This document shows positions 13,726 to 21,999 of a stretch of DNA of 64,000 nt, one piece after another. Below the pieces are notes generated by a model. That model did not search any database and was not told the DNA's origin. It worked only from the letters and a program-made list of their open reading frames with translations. Origin of the DNA: Sagittula sp. P11. GTDB taxonomy: Bacteria; Pseudomonadota; Alphaproteobacteria; Rhodobacterales; Rhodobacteraceae. How positions within the stretch are numbered: position 1 is the first letter of the stretch; the number at the start of each line of letters is the position of its first letter. Where the stretch lies: assembly GCF_002814095.1 (NCBI RefSeq), contig NZ_CP021913.1, positions 2,948,001-3,012,000 on the forward strand, in the 5' to 3' direction. The translations under genes were made by a program, and so were the position numbers.

Positions 13726-15347
13726 GCGGCGATCCTTTGCCGTGTCGGGGACCAATTCCAAGGCAGGAGATCCGGCACCCGGGAGGCTGTCGTGCCAGGC
13801 AGCCGGGCGAGGACGTCGCCGAGCCAGGCCTGAGGGTCGACATCGTTCATCTTCGCAGTGACGATCAGCGAATACATGAAGGCGGCGCGGTCACCGCCGC
13901 GCTCGGAGCCGGCGAAGAGCCATGACTTCCGGCCAAGGGCCACACCGCGGAGTGCTCTCTCGGCCGCGTTGTTCGTCAAGCAGACCCGCCCATCCTCGAG
14001 GAAGCGCGTGAAGGCCTCCCATCGGTCTTTCTTGAACATGTAATTGATCGCCTTGGCGACAGGATTGTGCTTCGACATCGTGCCCTGCTCGGCGCGCAGC
14101 CAAGCGTGCAATGCCTCAACCAAGGGACAGGACAACCGGTGCCTGGCCTCGAGCCGGAACGTGGCATCATGGCCGTTGATCTGGCGTTCGATGTCGAAGA
14201 TCGCATCGATCCTTGCCACCGCCTCCAGTGCGACAGGAGATATATCGTGGGCGGACTTGCCCTTGCGGACATTGCCCTTGATGTCGGCAAGCTCGAAGAA
14301 CTTCCGCCGGGCATGGCTCCAGCAGAGCGCGCTTCCGGCCGGACCGGGATCACGATCGCCGCGATAGAGGTCGTTGTAACCGCCATAGGCATCGGCTTGA
14401 AGGATGCCCCGCCACCCGGCGAGATGCCGGTTCGGGTGAGCCATCTCCCGATCGCGCGAGAAGTAGAACAGCGCGGCCGGCGGCGCACCGCCCGCGAAGG
14501 GCCGGTCGTCGCGGACATAGGTCCAGAGCCGCGCGGTCTTCGTGCCGCCCCGGGCCAAGAGCGGCACCGTGGTGTCGTCGCCGTGCAGCCGCTCGGCGGC
14601 CAGGACATGGGCCCTGATCAGCGCATGAATCGGCTCCAGCGCAACGGTGCAGGCGCCGACCTGGTCAGCCAGGGTGGACAGGCTGACCTCGACACCTTCC
14701 TTGGCGTAGCGCTCGACTTGCCTGTTCAGCGGCTGATGCTGGCCGAACTTCTCGAACAGGATCATCGCCAGCAGGTTGGGCCCAGCCCAGCCACGGGGCG
14801 TGGGATGGAACGGCGCTGGCGGCTGGCTGATCTTCTCGCATGCCCGGCAGGTGAACTTCTCGCGGACCGTCTGGATCACCTTCCACTGCCGGGGAATGAC
14901 CTCCAGCGTCTCGGTGATATCCTCGCCCATCTTCACGATGCGATCCGAGCCACAGCAGGAACAGGCCGTGGGCGCCGAAATCACCACGCGCTCGCGCGGC
15001 AGATGCTCCGGGAAGGGTTTGCGGGCCGGGCGGCGACGCTCGAACCCCGCGACGGACGTGGTCTTCACTACCTTCTCGGCGGCGATCTCGTCTTCAGTGG
15101 CTGCGGCCTCGAGTTCCTCAAGCTGCAATTCCATCTGGTCGATCAGGCGGGCGCGGCGCTCGGAGCTGTGGCCATATTGCTCGCGCCGGAGCTTGGCGAT
15201 CTCAAGCCGGAGATGCCTGATCATCGCTTCCGAGGTCGAGACCACCGCCCGGGTCTGCGCCAGCTCGCTCTCTGCGGCCTCGGCACGGGCCTCCGAGGCC
15301 GCAAGCGCGGCGCGCAATCTGGTGATCTCGGAAGCGGCATCTGACAT
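13722..15347 (-). CDS. tnpC: IS66 transposase TnpC
   Basis: This is the 541-residue catalytic transposase. An N-terminal coiled coil (ITRLRAALAASEARAEAAES) and leucine-zipper region are followed by HSSERRARL. Zinc-finger cysteines are CSCCGS (about 133) and CRAC (about 169). The IS66 core contains LHGDDTTVPL, ILQADAYGGYNDLY and TNNAAERALR, giving the D-D-E triad. The C-terminal SLIVTAKMNDVDPQAWLGDV domain is present. No frameshift or internal stop is seen. It is followed by the pRiA4b ORF-3 gene, with 60 bases to tnpB upstream. Confidence 0.95.
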   Translation of the reverse strand: MSDAASEITRLRAALAASEARAEAAESELAQTRAVVSTSEAMIRHLRLEIAKLRREQYGHSSERRARLIDQMELQLEELEAAATEDEIAAEKVVKTTSVAGFERRRPARKPFPEHLPRERVVISAPTACSCCGSDRIVKMGEDITETLEVIPRQWKVIQTVREKFTCRACEKISQPPAPFHPTPRGWAGPNLLAMILFEKFGQHQPLNRQVERYAKEGVEVSLSTLADQVGACTVALEPIHALIRAHVLAAERLHGDDTTVPLLARGGTKTARLWTYVRDDRPFAGGAPPAALFYFSRDREMAHPNRHLAGWRGILQADAYGGYNDLYRGDRDPGPAGSALCWSHARRKFFELADIKGNVRKGKSAHDISPVALEAVARIDAIFDIERQINGHDATFRLEARHRLSCPLVEALHAWLRAEQGTMSKHNPVAKAINYMFKKDRWEAFTRFLEDGRVCLTNNAAERALRGVALGRKSWLFAGSERGGDRAAFMYSLIVTAKMNDVDPQAWLGDVLARLPGTTASRVPDLLPWNWSPTRQRIAA

Positions 15348-15407
15348 GGCCGAGACCTACCATGCAGGCATCGGAAAGCCCATAAGAATAAGGCTGGAGA
15401 AGCCAAT

Positions 15408-15758
15408 TTATCCCGCCTTTGCAGGGCGTTGCGTCCAGCGCGGATTGCGCCAGTCGATCCCCTCCAAGAGATAGCCGAGCTGGGCTGCGGATATCTGCAC
15501 CGCTTCACCACTTCCGCTGGTCGGCCAGATGAACTTCCCGGCCTCCAACCGCTTGGTATAAAGCGACATGCCGACACCGTCGTACCAAAGCAACTTTACC
15601 AGGTCGCCCTTGCGCCCGCGGAAGCAGAAAATCTCGCCCGCATGCGGATCACGTCCCAAACCCTGCTGCACTGTCAGCGCCAAGGTGTTCATCCCTCGCC
15701 GCATGTCGGTGACCCCACCGGCAATCCATACGCGCACCCCCGCCGGGAAGGCGATCAT
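15408..15758 (-). CDS. tnpB: IS66 accessory protein TnpB (Orf2)
   Basis: This 116-residue protein is the conserved IS66 Orf2. It shows VRVWIAGGVTDMRRGMNTLA, then HAGEIFCFRGRKGDLVKLLW and YDGVGMSLYTKRLEAGKFIW. It is required for IS66 transposition together with TnpA and TnpC, but its biochemical role is unclear. Its ATG overlaps the tnpA stop (ATGA at 15755-15758). Confidence 0.95.
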   Translation of the reverse strand: MIAFPAGVRVWIAGGVTDMRRGMNTLALTVQQGLGRDPHAGEIFCFRGRKGDLVKLLWYDGVGMSLYTKRLEAGKFIWPTSGSGEAVQISAAQLGYLLEGIDWRNPRWTQRPAKAG

Positions 15759-16171
15759 CGGCTTTCCAGGGCCGGCAGCAGCCGCGCCAAAACCTCTGGC
15801 TCCACCGACGAAGGGACGAGAAGCCGTCGCCCGTTCCTCAGCACGATCTCGAGCTGGACATCAGGCGTGCTGCGTGGCGCCTCCCGTGCGGTCGCGGGCA
15901 CGGTCGGAGGTGCCATGGGCGGCGAAACAGCCAGCGGGATGAAGGAAGGCGGTGTCTCGGCGCCAAGTTCGCCAGCGCGATACTGGCGCCGCCATATCGT
16001 CAGCAGAGAGCGAGATACGCCATGCCGCCGCGCCGTGGCTGTCACCTGGCGATGCCCCAGGAAGCTCTCCTTCACGATCGCGATCTTGTCGCCATCGCTC
16101 CAGTGACGACGGCGCGGCGCATCCGCGGCAGAGAGGACTTCAATCTCGGGTCTGAACTTATGGTCGGCCAT
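15755..16171 (-). CDS. tnpA: IS66 transposase helper TnpA (Orf1)
   Basis: This 138-residue DNA-binding helper of IS66 has an HTH_8/IS3-like helix-turn-helix at about 22-60 (RRRHWSDGDKIAIVKESFLG, TATARRHGVSRSLLTIWRRQ). A Pro-rich linker and a C-terminal block VQLEIVLRNGRRLLVPSSVE follow. It is the first gene of the element, starting 39 bases inside the right terminal repeat, and is coupled to tnpB. Confidence 0.93.
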   Translation of the reverse strand: MADHKFRPEIEVLSAADAPRRRHWSDGDKIAIVKESFLGHRQVTATARRHGVSRSLLTIWRRQYRAGELGAETPPSFIPLAVSPPMAPPTVPATAREAPRSTPDVQLEIVLRNGRRLLVPSSVEPEVLARLLPALESR

Positions 16172-16209
16172 AAGGTCGGACTTAGCACCGACGCTGAAAC
16201 CCCGTCAGA

Positions 16210-16238
16210 CGGCCTCCACCGGAGGCATACCCAAAAAG
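16210..16238. repeat. IS66 right terminal inverted repeat plus target duplication
   Basis: The terminal repeat is 16210-16230 (inverted it begins GTATGCCTCCGGTG). Immediately outside is CCAAAAAG (16231-16238), the exact copy of 13087-13094. Together they fix the right boundary of the insertion. Confidence 0.88.
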
Positions 16239-16836
16239 AGTCAACTGATCAAGTTCTAAGGCCTCGCTGGCAAAGCGTGGCCTGACCGATATCGAACTGA
16301 ACACCAACGACAACGGGGCGCAGCCTGACCGGACTGCGCTCCGTTTCCGTTCAGGGGCCAAAATCGCTTTCCACTTTGCGAGGCCGTCTGGAATTGCGTA
16401 TTTCAGCCAAGTCTTTGATTTCTCGAAGTCATCAGCCGTTCTGGAAAGGTCTATTCGAACTGGATGGCCGACTTTCCGGTTTCGGCGGCTGATCTAGGGT
16501 GCATTTTGCGCGTCGACGTCCGTTCAATGGCCGATTTAACGCTTATTTAACGGCCCTTACGGGATCTCCCTTCACTGCCCTGGTATTTGGCCAAGATCCC
16601 GCAAGAACCCCTGCAAACGCCCGTTTTCAGTCAGACTGCAAAACACTTCCTGCGGTCTCTATTGGACGGTCGAACGCGCAGGAACGCCTTTATTTACAGG
16701 CGCTTCCGCTCTCTTCCGCCATCTCCCGACGTCTTCCGGCATCACTGTAAAAAGGTGTGTCTCCCTACACCGGTTGTAGCGTGACGCAGTTTTTTACAGT
16801 GAATTACAGAGTCTTTTTCAGCAAAGCGTTTTTCAG
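16239..16836. repeat. Gene-free region with CTG(A/T)AAA repeats: proposed phage left end
   Basis: No supported gene lies here. On the minus strand the motif CTG(A/T)AA, usually followed by a GC-rich tract ending in CGC or GC, recurs in one orientation. Copies are CTGAAAAACGC (16836-16826), CTGAAAAAGAC (16821-16811), CTGTAATTC (16809-16801), CTGTAAAAAACTGCG (16799-16785), CTGTAAATAAAGGCG (16699-16685), CTGAAAACGGGCG (16630-16618) and CTGAAATACGC (16406-16396). Clustered same-direction transposase sites and a 5'-TG terminus are hallmarks of Mu-type ends; the outermost TG would be at 16835. The part next to the IS (16239 onward) is also the original upstream region of the DUF3800 gene. The assignment as a phage end is inference. 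Confidence 0.45.
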
Positions 16837-17050
16837 TTTCCGGTACTCGTCGGGCGCGGGCGTTCAACGCAGACCTTCCGGCGGGTTTTTTGAACGGTCG
16901 TTAGAGGTGCCTTTAAGGGGCGATGCGTAGAGGTTGCAGGGGGCCAGCCCGTCGTTGGTGACGAGGATCGAAGGTCGGAGCTTCGGCCACATATCCGGAT
17001 CGAGGATGTCGAGCATCGGGGCGATGGAGACTCCTCGGCAAAAGCGAAGT
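16837..17050. other. Junction region, possible gene remnant
   Basis: These 214 bases lie between the proposed phage end and the LysR stop. On the minus strand an open stretch from about 17019 to 16864 encodes MLDILDPDMWPKLRPSILVT and continues to a stop. It has plausible amino-acid composition but no obvious ribosome site. It may be the 3' remnant of a host gene cut by the insertion. I recognise no family. Confidence 0.25.
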
Positions 17051-17971
17051 CTACGACATCATTCCGCCGGACCTGTCGAAGTCGGACCCCGCGTCCCTGA
17101 TCCAGTCGAGAAACTCCCGAACCAGAGGTCTGGGATTGGGCGTTGCAATGGCGGATGCCCAGTAGCTTGACCCGAACTTGTGAATGCCCTGCTCGATGGC
17201 CGCCAGACGCCCCTCGGAGAGTATGCCGGCATTGATCGACCGCCAGCCGAGCAGGATGCCTTTTCCGTCCAGTGCCGCCTGGGTGGCCTGAACGTAATTG
17301 TCGAAGGTCAGCGTCGGACCGATCGGGTTTCTCAGTCCCTTTGCGGCGAGATACTCCTTCCAGCCGGGCCAGCCGTTGGCAGCGGGCGTCCGGACGTGGA
17401 TGAGGGGTTGTGTGCTGAGCGCCGCAAGATCGCCATTCAGCGCCTTGATCCGCTCTGGCTGGCCCACCGGACAGGCGCATTCCTCGAAGACCCTGACGGT
17501 ATCGCTCTCCTGCCATGGTCCGGGGCCGAAGCGCAGGGCGACATCGATCCCCGCCGAGAAGGCCGGCATGTCCGAAGGCGGGGCCTGAACGCTTACCATT
17601 GCATCGGGGACACGCGCGTAGAAGGCCGACAGGCGCGGCATCAGCCAATAGGTCGCCATCCCGATGGTGCAGGACACGGTGATATGGCGGTCGGCGTGGC
17701 CTGCGCTGGCACGGATGTCTTCGATGGCTGACGCGATCTGACCAAGGCCGCTCTGCGTGGCGCGTGCCAGACGCTCGCCCGCGTCGGTCGGGCGCGCGGG
17801 TTTCACGCTGCGGTCGAACAGCGGCGCGCCCAGCCAATCCTCCAGCGCGCGGATCGACTGGCTGACCGCGGGGCGCGTCACGTTCAACTCGGCCGAGGCG
17901 AGCCGCATGGAGCCCAGCCGGTGAACGGCGTCGAAGGCTATCAGAAGGCGCAGGGGAGGCAGGCGTGACAT
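17051..17971 (-). CDS. LysR-family transcriptional regulator
   Basis: This LysR regulator of about 306 residues is divergent from the dioxygenase-aldolase pair, which it probably controls. The N-terminal wHTH shows PPLRLLIAFDAVHRLGSMRL and LNVTRPAVSQSIRALEDWLG. The effector domain begins near 90 (HITVSCTIGMATYWLMPRLS), with the GcvA/TrpI-like SGIDVALRFGPGPW. The start ATG 17971 overlaps nothing; an upstream TTG at 18028 is less likely because LysR proteins start just before the PPLRLL block. About 106 bases separate the two divergent starts (17971 and 18078), typical of a LysR-controlled intergenic promoter. Confidence 0.85.
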   Translation of the reverse strand: MSRLPPLRLLIAFDAVHRLGSMRLASAELNVTRPAVSQSIRALEDWLGAPLFDRSVKPARPTDAGERLARATQSGLGQIASAIEDIRASAGHADRHITVSCTIGMATYWLMPRLSAFYARVPDAMVSVQAPPSDMPAFSAGIDVALRFGPGPWQESDTVRVFEECACPVGQPERIKALNGDLAALSTQPLIHVRTPAANGWPGWKEYLAAKGLRNPIGPTLTFDNYVQATQAALDGKGILLGWRSINAGILSEGRLAAIEQGIHKFGSSYWASAIATPNPRPLVREFLDWIRDAGSDFDRSGGMMS

Positions 17972-18077
17972 GGTAACCTGTGGCTTAACTTCAGGTAAGA
18001 GGATTCCGTCTTTTTGTCCGATCTTCAATGGGTTTGATTGGCGTCAATCTAACCATACGCACAGAGGATGCGACACG

Positions 18078-19217
18078 ATGAACGTGATGACACCAACAAG
18101 ATCCGATACTGTCACTCTTGGTGAGAAAGGGCTGAACGTCCCGCTGTCGCGCGGCGACGCCTATTTCAACTACTACTGGCTGCGCGACAACGACCCGACC
18201 AGCTTCAACGCGGAGACCCGCGAACGGTCGTTCGACATCTTTCACCTCGACACCGCGCCGGTCGCGCGCGCGGCGCATGTCGACGGCGAGACCCTGGTGA
18301 TCGACTGGGCGACCGAAGACCACACCACGCGCATGCCCGTCGCATGGCTGGAGGAGCATGCTGGCGGTGAACGTCGCCGCGACCCCGCCGATCTGCCGCG
18401 GCGGCCCTGGTTCGGCGACCACTACCCGGACGTCGCCCGCTTTACCCATGCCGAGCTGAAGGCCGACCCCGGGAAGCGCCGCGCCTGGCTGGAGGCGATG
18501 ATCGTCGAGGGCGTCTCTGTCGTGACCGAGATGCCGGATAGCGACGCGGCCCTGACCGAGCTGGCCGAGTTGCAGGGGCAGGTCCGCCCGACGTTCTTCG
18601 GCACGTATTTCGACGTGAGGACGCATATCAACCCGACGAACACCGCCTATACGGCCTCGGCGCTGGAACTCCACACCGACGTGCCCGCCGAGGAACATGC
18701 ACCCGGCATCCAGTTCCTGCACATGCGGGCCAACACGGTCGAAGGCGGACGAAACCTCTTTGGCGACGGTGTCGCGGCCGCCAACGATTTCCGTCGCATC
18801 GACCCCGAGGGCTTTCGCCTGATGGTCGAGACCGATGTGCCGTTCTATTGCGAGCACGACGATTACGACATGCGCTCCTGGCAGCGCATCATCGAACTCG
18901 ACCAATACGGCGAAGTCTCGGGTCTGACCATCAGCCAGCACATGCTGGACCTGATGGATCTGCCGCAGGCGTTCCTGGATGACTGGTACCCGGCCTTCTG
19001 CCGCTTCGGCAAGCTGTTGCAGGACGACAAGTACATCATGCGCTTCACGCTGAAGGCGGGCGAATGCATCGTCTTCGACAACCACCGGATCGTTCACGGC
19101 CGTGCCGCCTATACCGCGTCCAGTGGCGACCGCTACCTGCGCGGCTGCTACACCGACCGGGCCGAAATGCGGTCCACCTATCGCGCGCTGGTCAGCACGG
19201 GGCGGTTCAAGTCATGA
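18078..19217 (+). CDS. TauD/gamma-butyrobetaine-type 2-oxoglutarate dioxygenase
   Basis: This 379-residue Fe(II)/2-oxoglutarate oxygenase has an N-terminal DUF971/GBBH-like domain (about 25-115, NYYWLRDNDPTSFNAETRER). A TauD double-stranded beta-helix domain follows. The iron ligands are H199 and D201 (LELHTDVPAEEH) and H340 (NHRIVHGRAAY), with R352/R355 nearby as candidate co-substrate binders. The layout is that of gamma-butyrobetaine and trimethyllysine hydroxylases, but the substrate cannot be told from sequence. An AGAGGATG ribosome site is upstream of ATG 18078. Its stop overlaps the aldolase ATG, so the two are an operon divergent from LysR. Confidence 0.82.
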   Translation: MNVMTPTRSDTVTLGEKGLNVPLSRGDAYFNYYWLRDNDPTSFNAETRERSFDIFHLDTAPVARAAHVDGETLVIDWATEDHTTRMPVAWLEEHAGGERRRDPADLPRRPWFGDHYPDVARFTHAELKADPGKRRAWLEAMIVEGVSVVTEMPDSDAALTELAELQGQVRPTFFGTYFDVRTHINPTNTAYTASALELHTDVPAEEHAPGIQFLHMRANTVEGGRNLFGDGVAAANDFRRIDPEGFRLMVETDVPFYCEHDDYDMRSWQRIIELDQYGEVSGLTISQHMLDLMDLPQAFLDDWYPAFCRFGKLLQDDKYIMRFTLKAGECIVFDNHRIVHGRAAYTASSGDRYLRGCYTDRAEMRSTYRALVSTGRFKS

Positions 19218-19966
19218 ACATGGTCCCCCGCAACACTGTCGCGGACTCTGCGCTCCTGCGGGAGGACCTCGCCGCTGCCTTCCGCCTCTGCCACCGTTTC
19301 GGGTGGAGCGAATCCGTCGGAAATCATTTCAGTGCGGCCATCTCCGAGGATGGCCGCCGCTTCCTGCTGAACCGCTGCTGGCAGCATTTCGCGACCATCA
19401 CGCCCGGCGATCTGCTCGAGCTCGACCTCGACGCGCCGCCCGATATGGACGGACCGGACGCGCCGGACCGGTCCGCCTGGGCTGTACATGGCACGCTGCA
19501 CCGCGATGCGCCGCAGGCGCGCGTCGTGCTGCATTGTCACGCGCCCTATGCCACGGCGCTCGCCTGCCTGAGGGACCCGACGCTGCTGCCCATCGACAAC
19601 AACACCGCGCGATTCTTCGGACGCGTGGGTTACGATCTGGAATTCGGCGGCATCTCGGACAGCGAGGAAGAGGGGGCGCACCTTGTGAAGGCCCTCGGTG
19701 ACAAGAGCGTGCTGGTCATGGGCAACCACGGCGTCAGCATCATGGGCGATACCGTCGCGGATGCGTTCGAGGATCTCTATTTCTTCGAGAAGGCCGCGCA
19801 GACGCTGATCCTGGCCAAGTCCACCGGCGATGCGCTCGCGGTGCTCAGCGACGATGTGGCGCGCAACACGGCAGAGGGCTGGCTGGCTTATCGCGGCATG
19901 GCGCAGCGCCATTTCGACTACCTGAAGTCCACACTCGACCAAGAGGATGCGGGCTGGCGCGTGTGA
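19214..19966 (+). CDS. Class II aldolase/adducin family protein
   Basis: This 250-residue aldolase-fold protein shows the family elements GWSESVGNHFSAAI (phosphate/substrate loop), VHGTLHRDAPQARVVLHCHA (zinc His pair within HCH) and VLVMGNHGVSIMG (third His). A Glu/Asp-rich helix (DSEEEG) sits in the usual place. Members cleave or epimerise small phosphorylated or hydroxylated substrates, and many have no known role. ATGA overlap with the dioxygenase implies sequential steps in one pathway, perhaps hydroxylation followed by C-C cleavage as in carnitine-type breakdown. That link is inferred. Confidence 0.82.
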   Translation: MNMVPRNTVADSALLREDLAAAFRLCHRFGWSESVGNHFSAAISEDGRRFLLNRCWQHFATITPGDLLELDLDAPPDMDGPDAPDRSAWAVHGTLHRDAPQARVVLHCHAPYATALACLRDPTLLPIDNNTARFFGRVGYDLEFGGISDSEEEGAHLVKALGDKSVLVMGNHGVSIMGDTVADAFEDLYFFEKAAQTLILAKSTGDALAVLSDDVARNTAEGWLAYRGMAQRHFDYLKSTLDQEDAGWRV

Positions 19967-19992
19967 CGCATGCCGGCGCCCGGCGCTTCGTC

Positions 19993-20652
19993 TCAGGCGC
20001 CCGGCACCAGCACCAGTTGCACCCGGCGGTTCTGCGCGGCGGCGGGGTCGAAGCTGTTCTTCAGCCGGGAGAAGCCCACCCCTTCGGCGCGGATGCGCGA
20101 GGGCGGCAGGCCCATGGTGCCCTGCACGAAGCGGGCCACGGCCTCTGCCCGGCGGCGGGAGAGGTCCATGTTGTAGGCGGCGGAGCCCACGCCGTCGGTG
20201 TGGCCGATGAAGATCAGCCGCGCGTCGGAAAGGCGCGGATCGCGCAGCGCGTCGGCGAGGCTGGAGAGCTTGCCCATCGCCTCCGGCGTCAGGTCGTCGG
20301 AGTTGTAGGCGAAGAGGATCTCGAGGTCGATGGAGGGCAGGGGCGCCGGGGCGGCGGTGCTGCCGCCGGTGCCGCCCGCGGCGGCGTTCTGCGGGACCTC
20401 CGTCCGGTCGATCACGCCGAGGTTCACCACGTCGTCGAGGGTGAAGGTGGCGGAGCCGGAGAATTCGTCGCTGGTGCATCCGGACTGGTCGAGCAGGCAG
20501 TCGCGCATCTCGGCGCTGGGGGCAGTGTCGGGCTGGGCCTGCGGCGCCGGGTCGAGCGAGAAGCTGTCGAGGGTCACGGTCGACTGGGCGAGGGCCGGGG
20601 CGGCGAGCGGGGCGCCGAAAAGGGCGGCAAGGGCGAAAATGCGGGGGGTCAT
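19993..20652 (-). CDS. OmpA-like peptidoglycan-binding protein
   Basis: This 219-residue exported protein has a signal peptide (LFGAPLAAPALAQS). A low-complexity region of about 25-110 contains two cysteines (CLLDQSGC). The C-terminal OmpA/MotB domain (about 108-217) shows ILFAYNSDDLTPEAMGKLSS, then LIFIGHTDGVGSAAYNMDLS, RRRAEAVARFV and QNRRVQLVLV. It should anchor the outer membrane or an envelope complex to peptidoglycan. It is convergent with the aldolase gene and divergent from the serine protease gene at 20806, with 153 bases between. Confidence 0.88.
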   Translation of the reverse strand: MTPRIFALAALFGAPLAAPALAQSTVTLDSFSLDPAPQAQPDTAPSAEMRDCLLDQSGCTSDEFSGSATFTLDDVVNLGVIDRTEVPQNAAAGGTGGSTAAPAPLPSIDLEILFAYNSDDLTPEAMGKLSSLADALRDPRLSDARLIFIGHTDGVGSAAYNMDLSRRRAEAVARFVQGTMGLPPSRIRAEGVGFSRLKNSFDPAAAQNRRVQLVLVPGA

Positions 20653-20805
20653 CGGCGGGCCTCCTGAAAATGCTGGAGCGACGATAGCGGAGACGCGTGA
20701 GGAATTCCACCGTGGACGCAGGCCGGTGTTCCGTGCTTTTTTGACCCCGGGGAAACGTCTGGCCCGCTGATTGGGGCGGGGCGGATTTGGAATGGAGAAT
20801 TGTTC

Positions 20806-21999
20806 ATGCGTCTGAACGGATTAATCGTGGCGGCCGTGCTTTCCGCGGGGGCGGCCACGGCGCAGTCGACGCAGGAGGACTGGCTGGGGATCGAGAACGA
20901 GGTGGCCGTCCAGGGCTACAACAACGAGCCGATCTCGACCTACGACGACCAGGCGGATTTCCGGAAGATGGGGCGCGGCGTGGGGATGCTGTCGATCTCG
21001 ACCGACGGGGGGACCTTTCCCTGCACCGCCTTCCTCGTGTCGGAGAAGTATCTGCTGACCAACCACCACTGCGTGCCGGGGGTGCTGAAGGACGAGCGGG
21101 TGAATGCGACGAAGATCCTCGCGGTGGACTGGCTGGCGGGTTTCCACGAGCCGGGCCGGATGGAGGAGGCGGAGCGCTTCGCCGTCAACCCGGAGCCGGT
21201 CGAGACCTCGGAAGACCTCGACTACACGGTGCTGGAGGTGACGGGCAATCCGGCGGGCCGCTTCCCTCCCCTGCCGCTGGCGGCGACGCCTCTGCGGCCG
21301 GGGATGCCCTACTGGATCATCGGCCACCCGATGGGCAAGTCTCAGCACATCAGCCGCGAGGGCTGCCGCGCCGCCGATCCGCCGATGAACGACAACCGGC
21401 TGCGCCATACCTGCGACACGCTGGGGGGCAACTCGGGCTCGCCGATCATCGATTCTTCGGCGCGGCAGGTGGTGGGGCTCCACAACTCGGGCAACAGCCG
21501 GGTGGGGATCAACTTCGGCATCCCGATGACGATGATCCTGTCGCAGTCGAAGGTGCTGAAGGCGGCGCCGCCCGCGCAGGACAGGCCCCTGCCGCTGGTG
21601 ATGACGCTCTACCCCGATGCGCTGGGTGTCGGGCAGGAGGTGTCCGTGGTGGCCGACATGCCGGACGGCTGCACGCCCGCCTTCGTGGCGCTCAGCCCCT
21701 CGTCGCAGCTGACGCCGATCCCGCTCGACTTCTTCCAGAAGGTGCCTTTGGGGCCGGGTCAGGTGCGCTACCAAATCTCGCCCGGCGGGCGTTACGGGCT
21801 GGTGATCGAGGAGGGCGATGAGAAGGGCGCCCACAAGCTCGGGTTCCTGTGCGGGCCGGGCGGGCTGACGGAGCCCGCGGCACTGCAGGACGCGCTGCGC
21901 GGGGTGGTGGCCTCGCTGTCTTCGGGCCAGACCTCGGGCGAGGTGGCCAGCGGGGCGGGGCCGGTGGGCTACGCCTTCCGCACCTTCGAGGTCCGGTGA
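20806..21999 (+). CDS. Secreted trypsin-like serine protease
   Basis: This 397-residue periplasmic or secreted protease has signal peptide MRLNGLIVAAVLSAGAATAQ. The catalytic triad is H88 (LLTNHHCV), D139 (SEDLDYTVLEV) and S210 (LGGNSGSPI), with a cysteine pair near the His. About 150 residues after the protease domain form a beta-rich Ig-like region (GVGQEVSVVADMPDGC) of unknown function instead of a PDZ. GGAG lies 10 bases before ATG 20806. The stop overlaps the next gene (TGATG at 21997-22001), giving a two-protease operon. Substrates are unknown; envelope quality control or toxin/bacteriocin processing are possible. Confidence 0.82.
   Translation: MRLNGLIVAAVLSAGAATAQSTQEDWLGIENEVAVQGYNNEPISTYDDQADFRKMGRGVGMLSISTDGGTFPCTAFLVSEKYLLTNHHCVPGVLKDERVNATKILAVDWLAGFHEPGRMEEAERFAVNPEPVETSEDLDYTVLEVTGNPAGRFPPLPLAATPLRPGMPYWIIGHPMGKSQHISREGCRAADPPMNDNRLRHTCDTLGGNSGSPIIDSSARQVVGLHNSGNSRVGINFGIPMTMILSQSKVLKAAPPAQDRPLPLVMTLYPDALGVGQEVSVVADMPDGCTPAFVALSPSSQLTPIPLDFFQKVPLGPGQVRYQISPGGRYGLVIEEGDEKGAHKLGFLCGPGGLTEPAALQDALRGVVASLSSGQTSGEVASGAGPVGYAFRTFEVR

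Larger units (their letters stand above)
13095..16230 (-). mobile_element. Complete IS66-family insertion sequence with passenger gene
   Basis: This 3136-base element is bounded by imperfect terminal inverted repeats, 13095-13115 and 16210-16230 (16 of 21 bases match; ends GTAACCATCC and, inverted, GTATGCCTCC). Identical 8-base duplications CCAAAAAG lie outside both ends. It carries, in order on the minus strand, tnpA, tnpB, tnpC and a pRiA4b ORF-3-type gene. All three transposition genes are full length, so the element may be active, and the intact duplication argues for a recent insertion. It sits immediately upstream of the DUF3800 gene. Confidence 0.93.

Noticed and set aside
14067-15344. 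425-codon + strand ORF inside IS66
   Set aside because: It is the antisense frame of tnpC, whose catalytic motifs are unambiguous.
16499-16784. Two small + strand ORFs in the repeat-rich region
   Set aside because: They follow the CTG(A/T)AAA repeats rather than coding constraints and have no ribosome sites.
16833-17837. 334-codon minus-strand ORF overlapping LysR
   Set aside because: Out-of-frame shadow of the LysR gene with an Arg/Pro-rich product.
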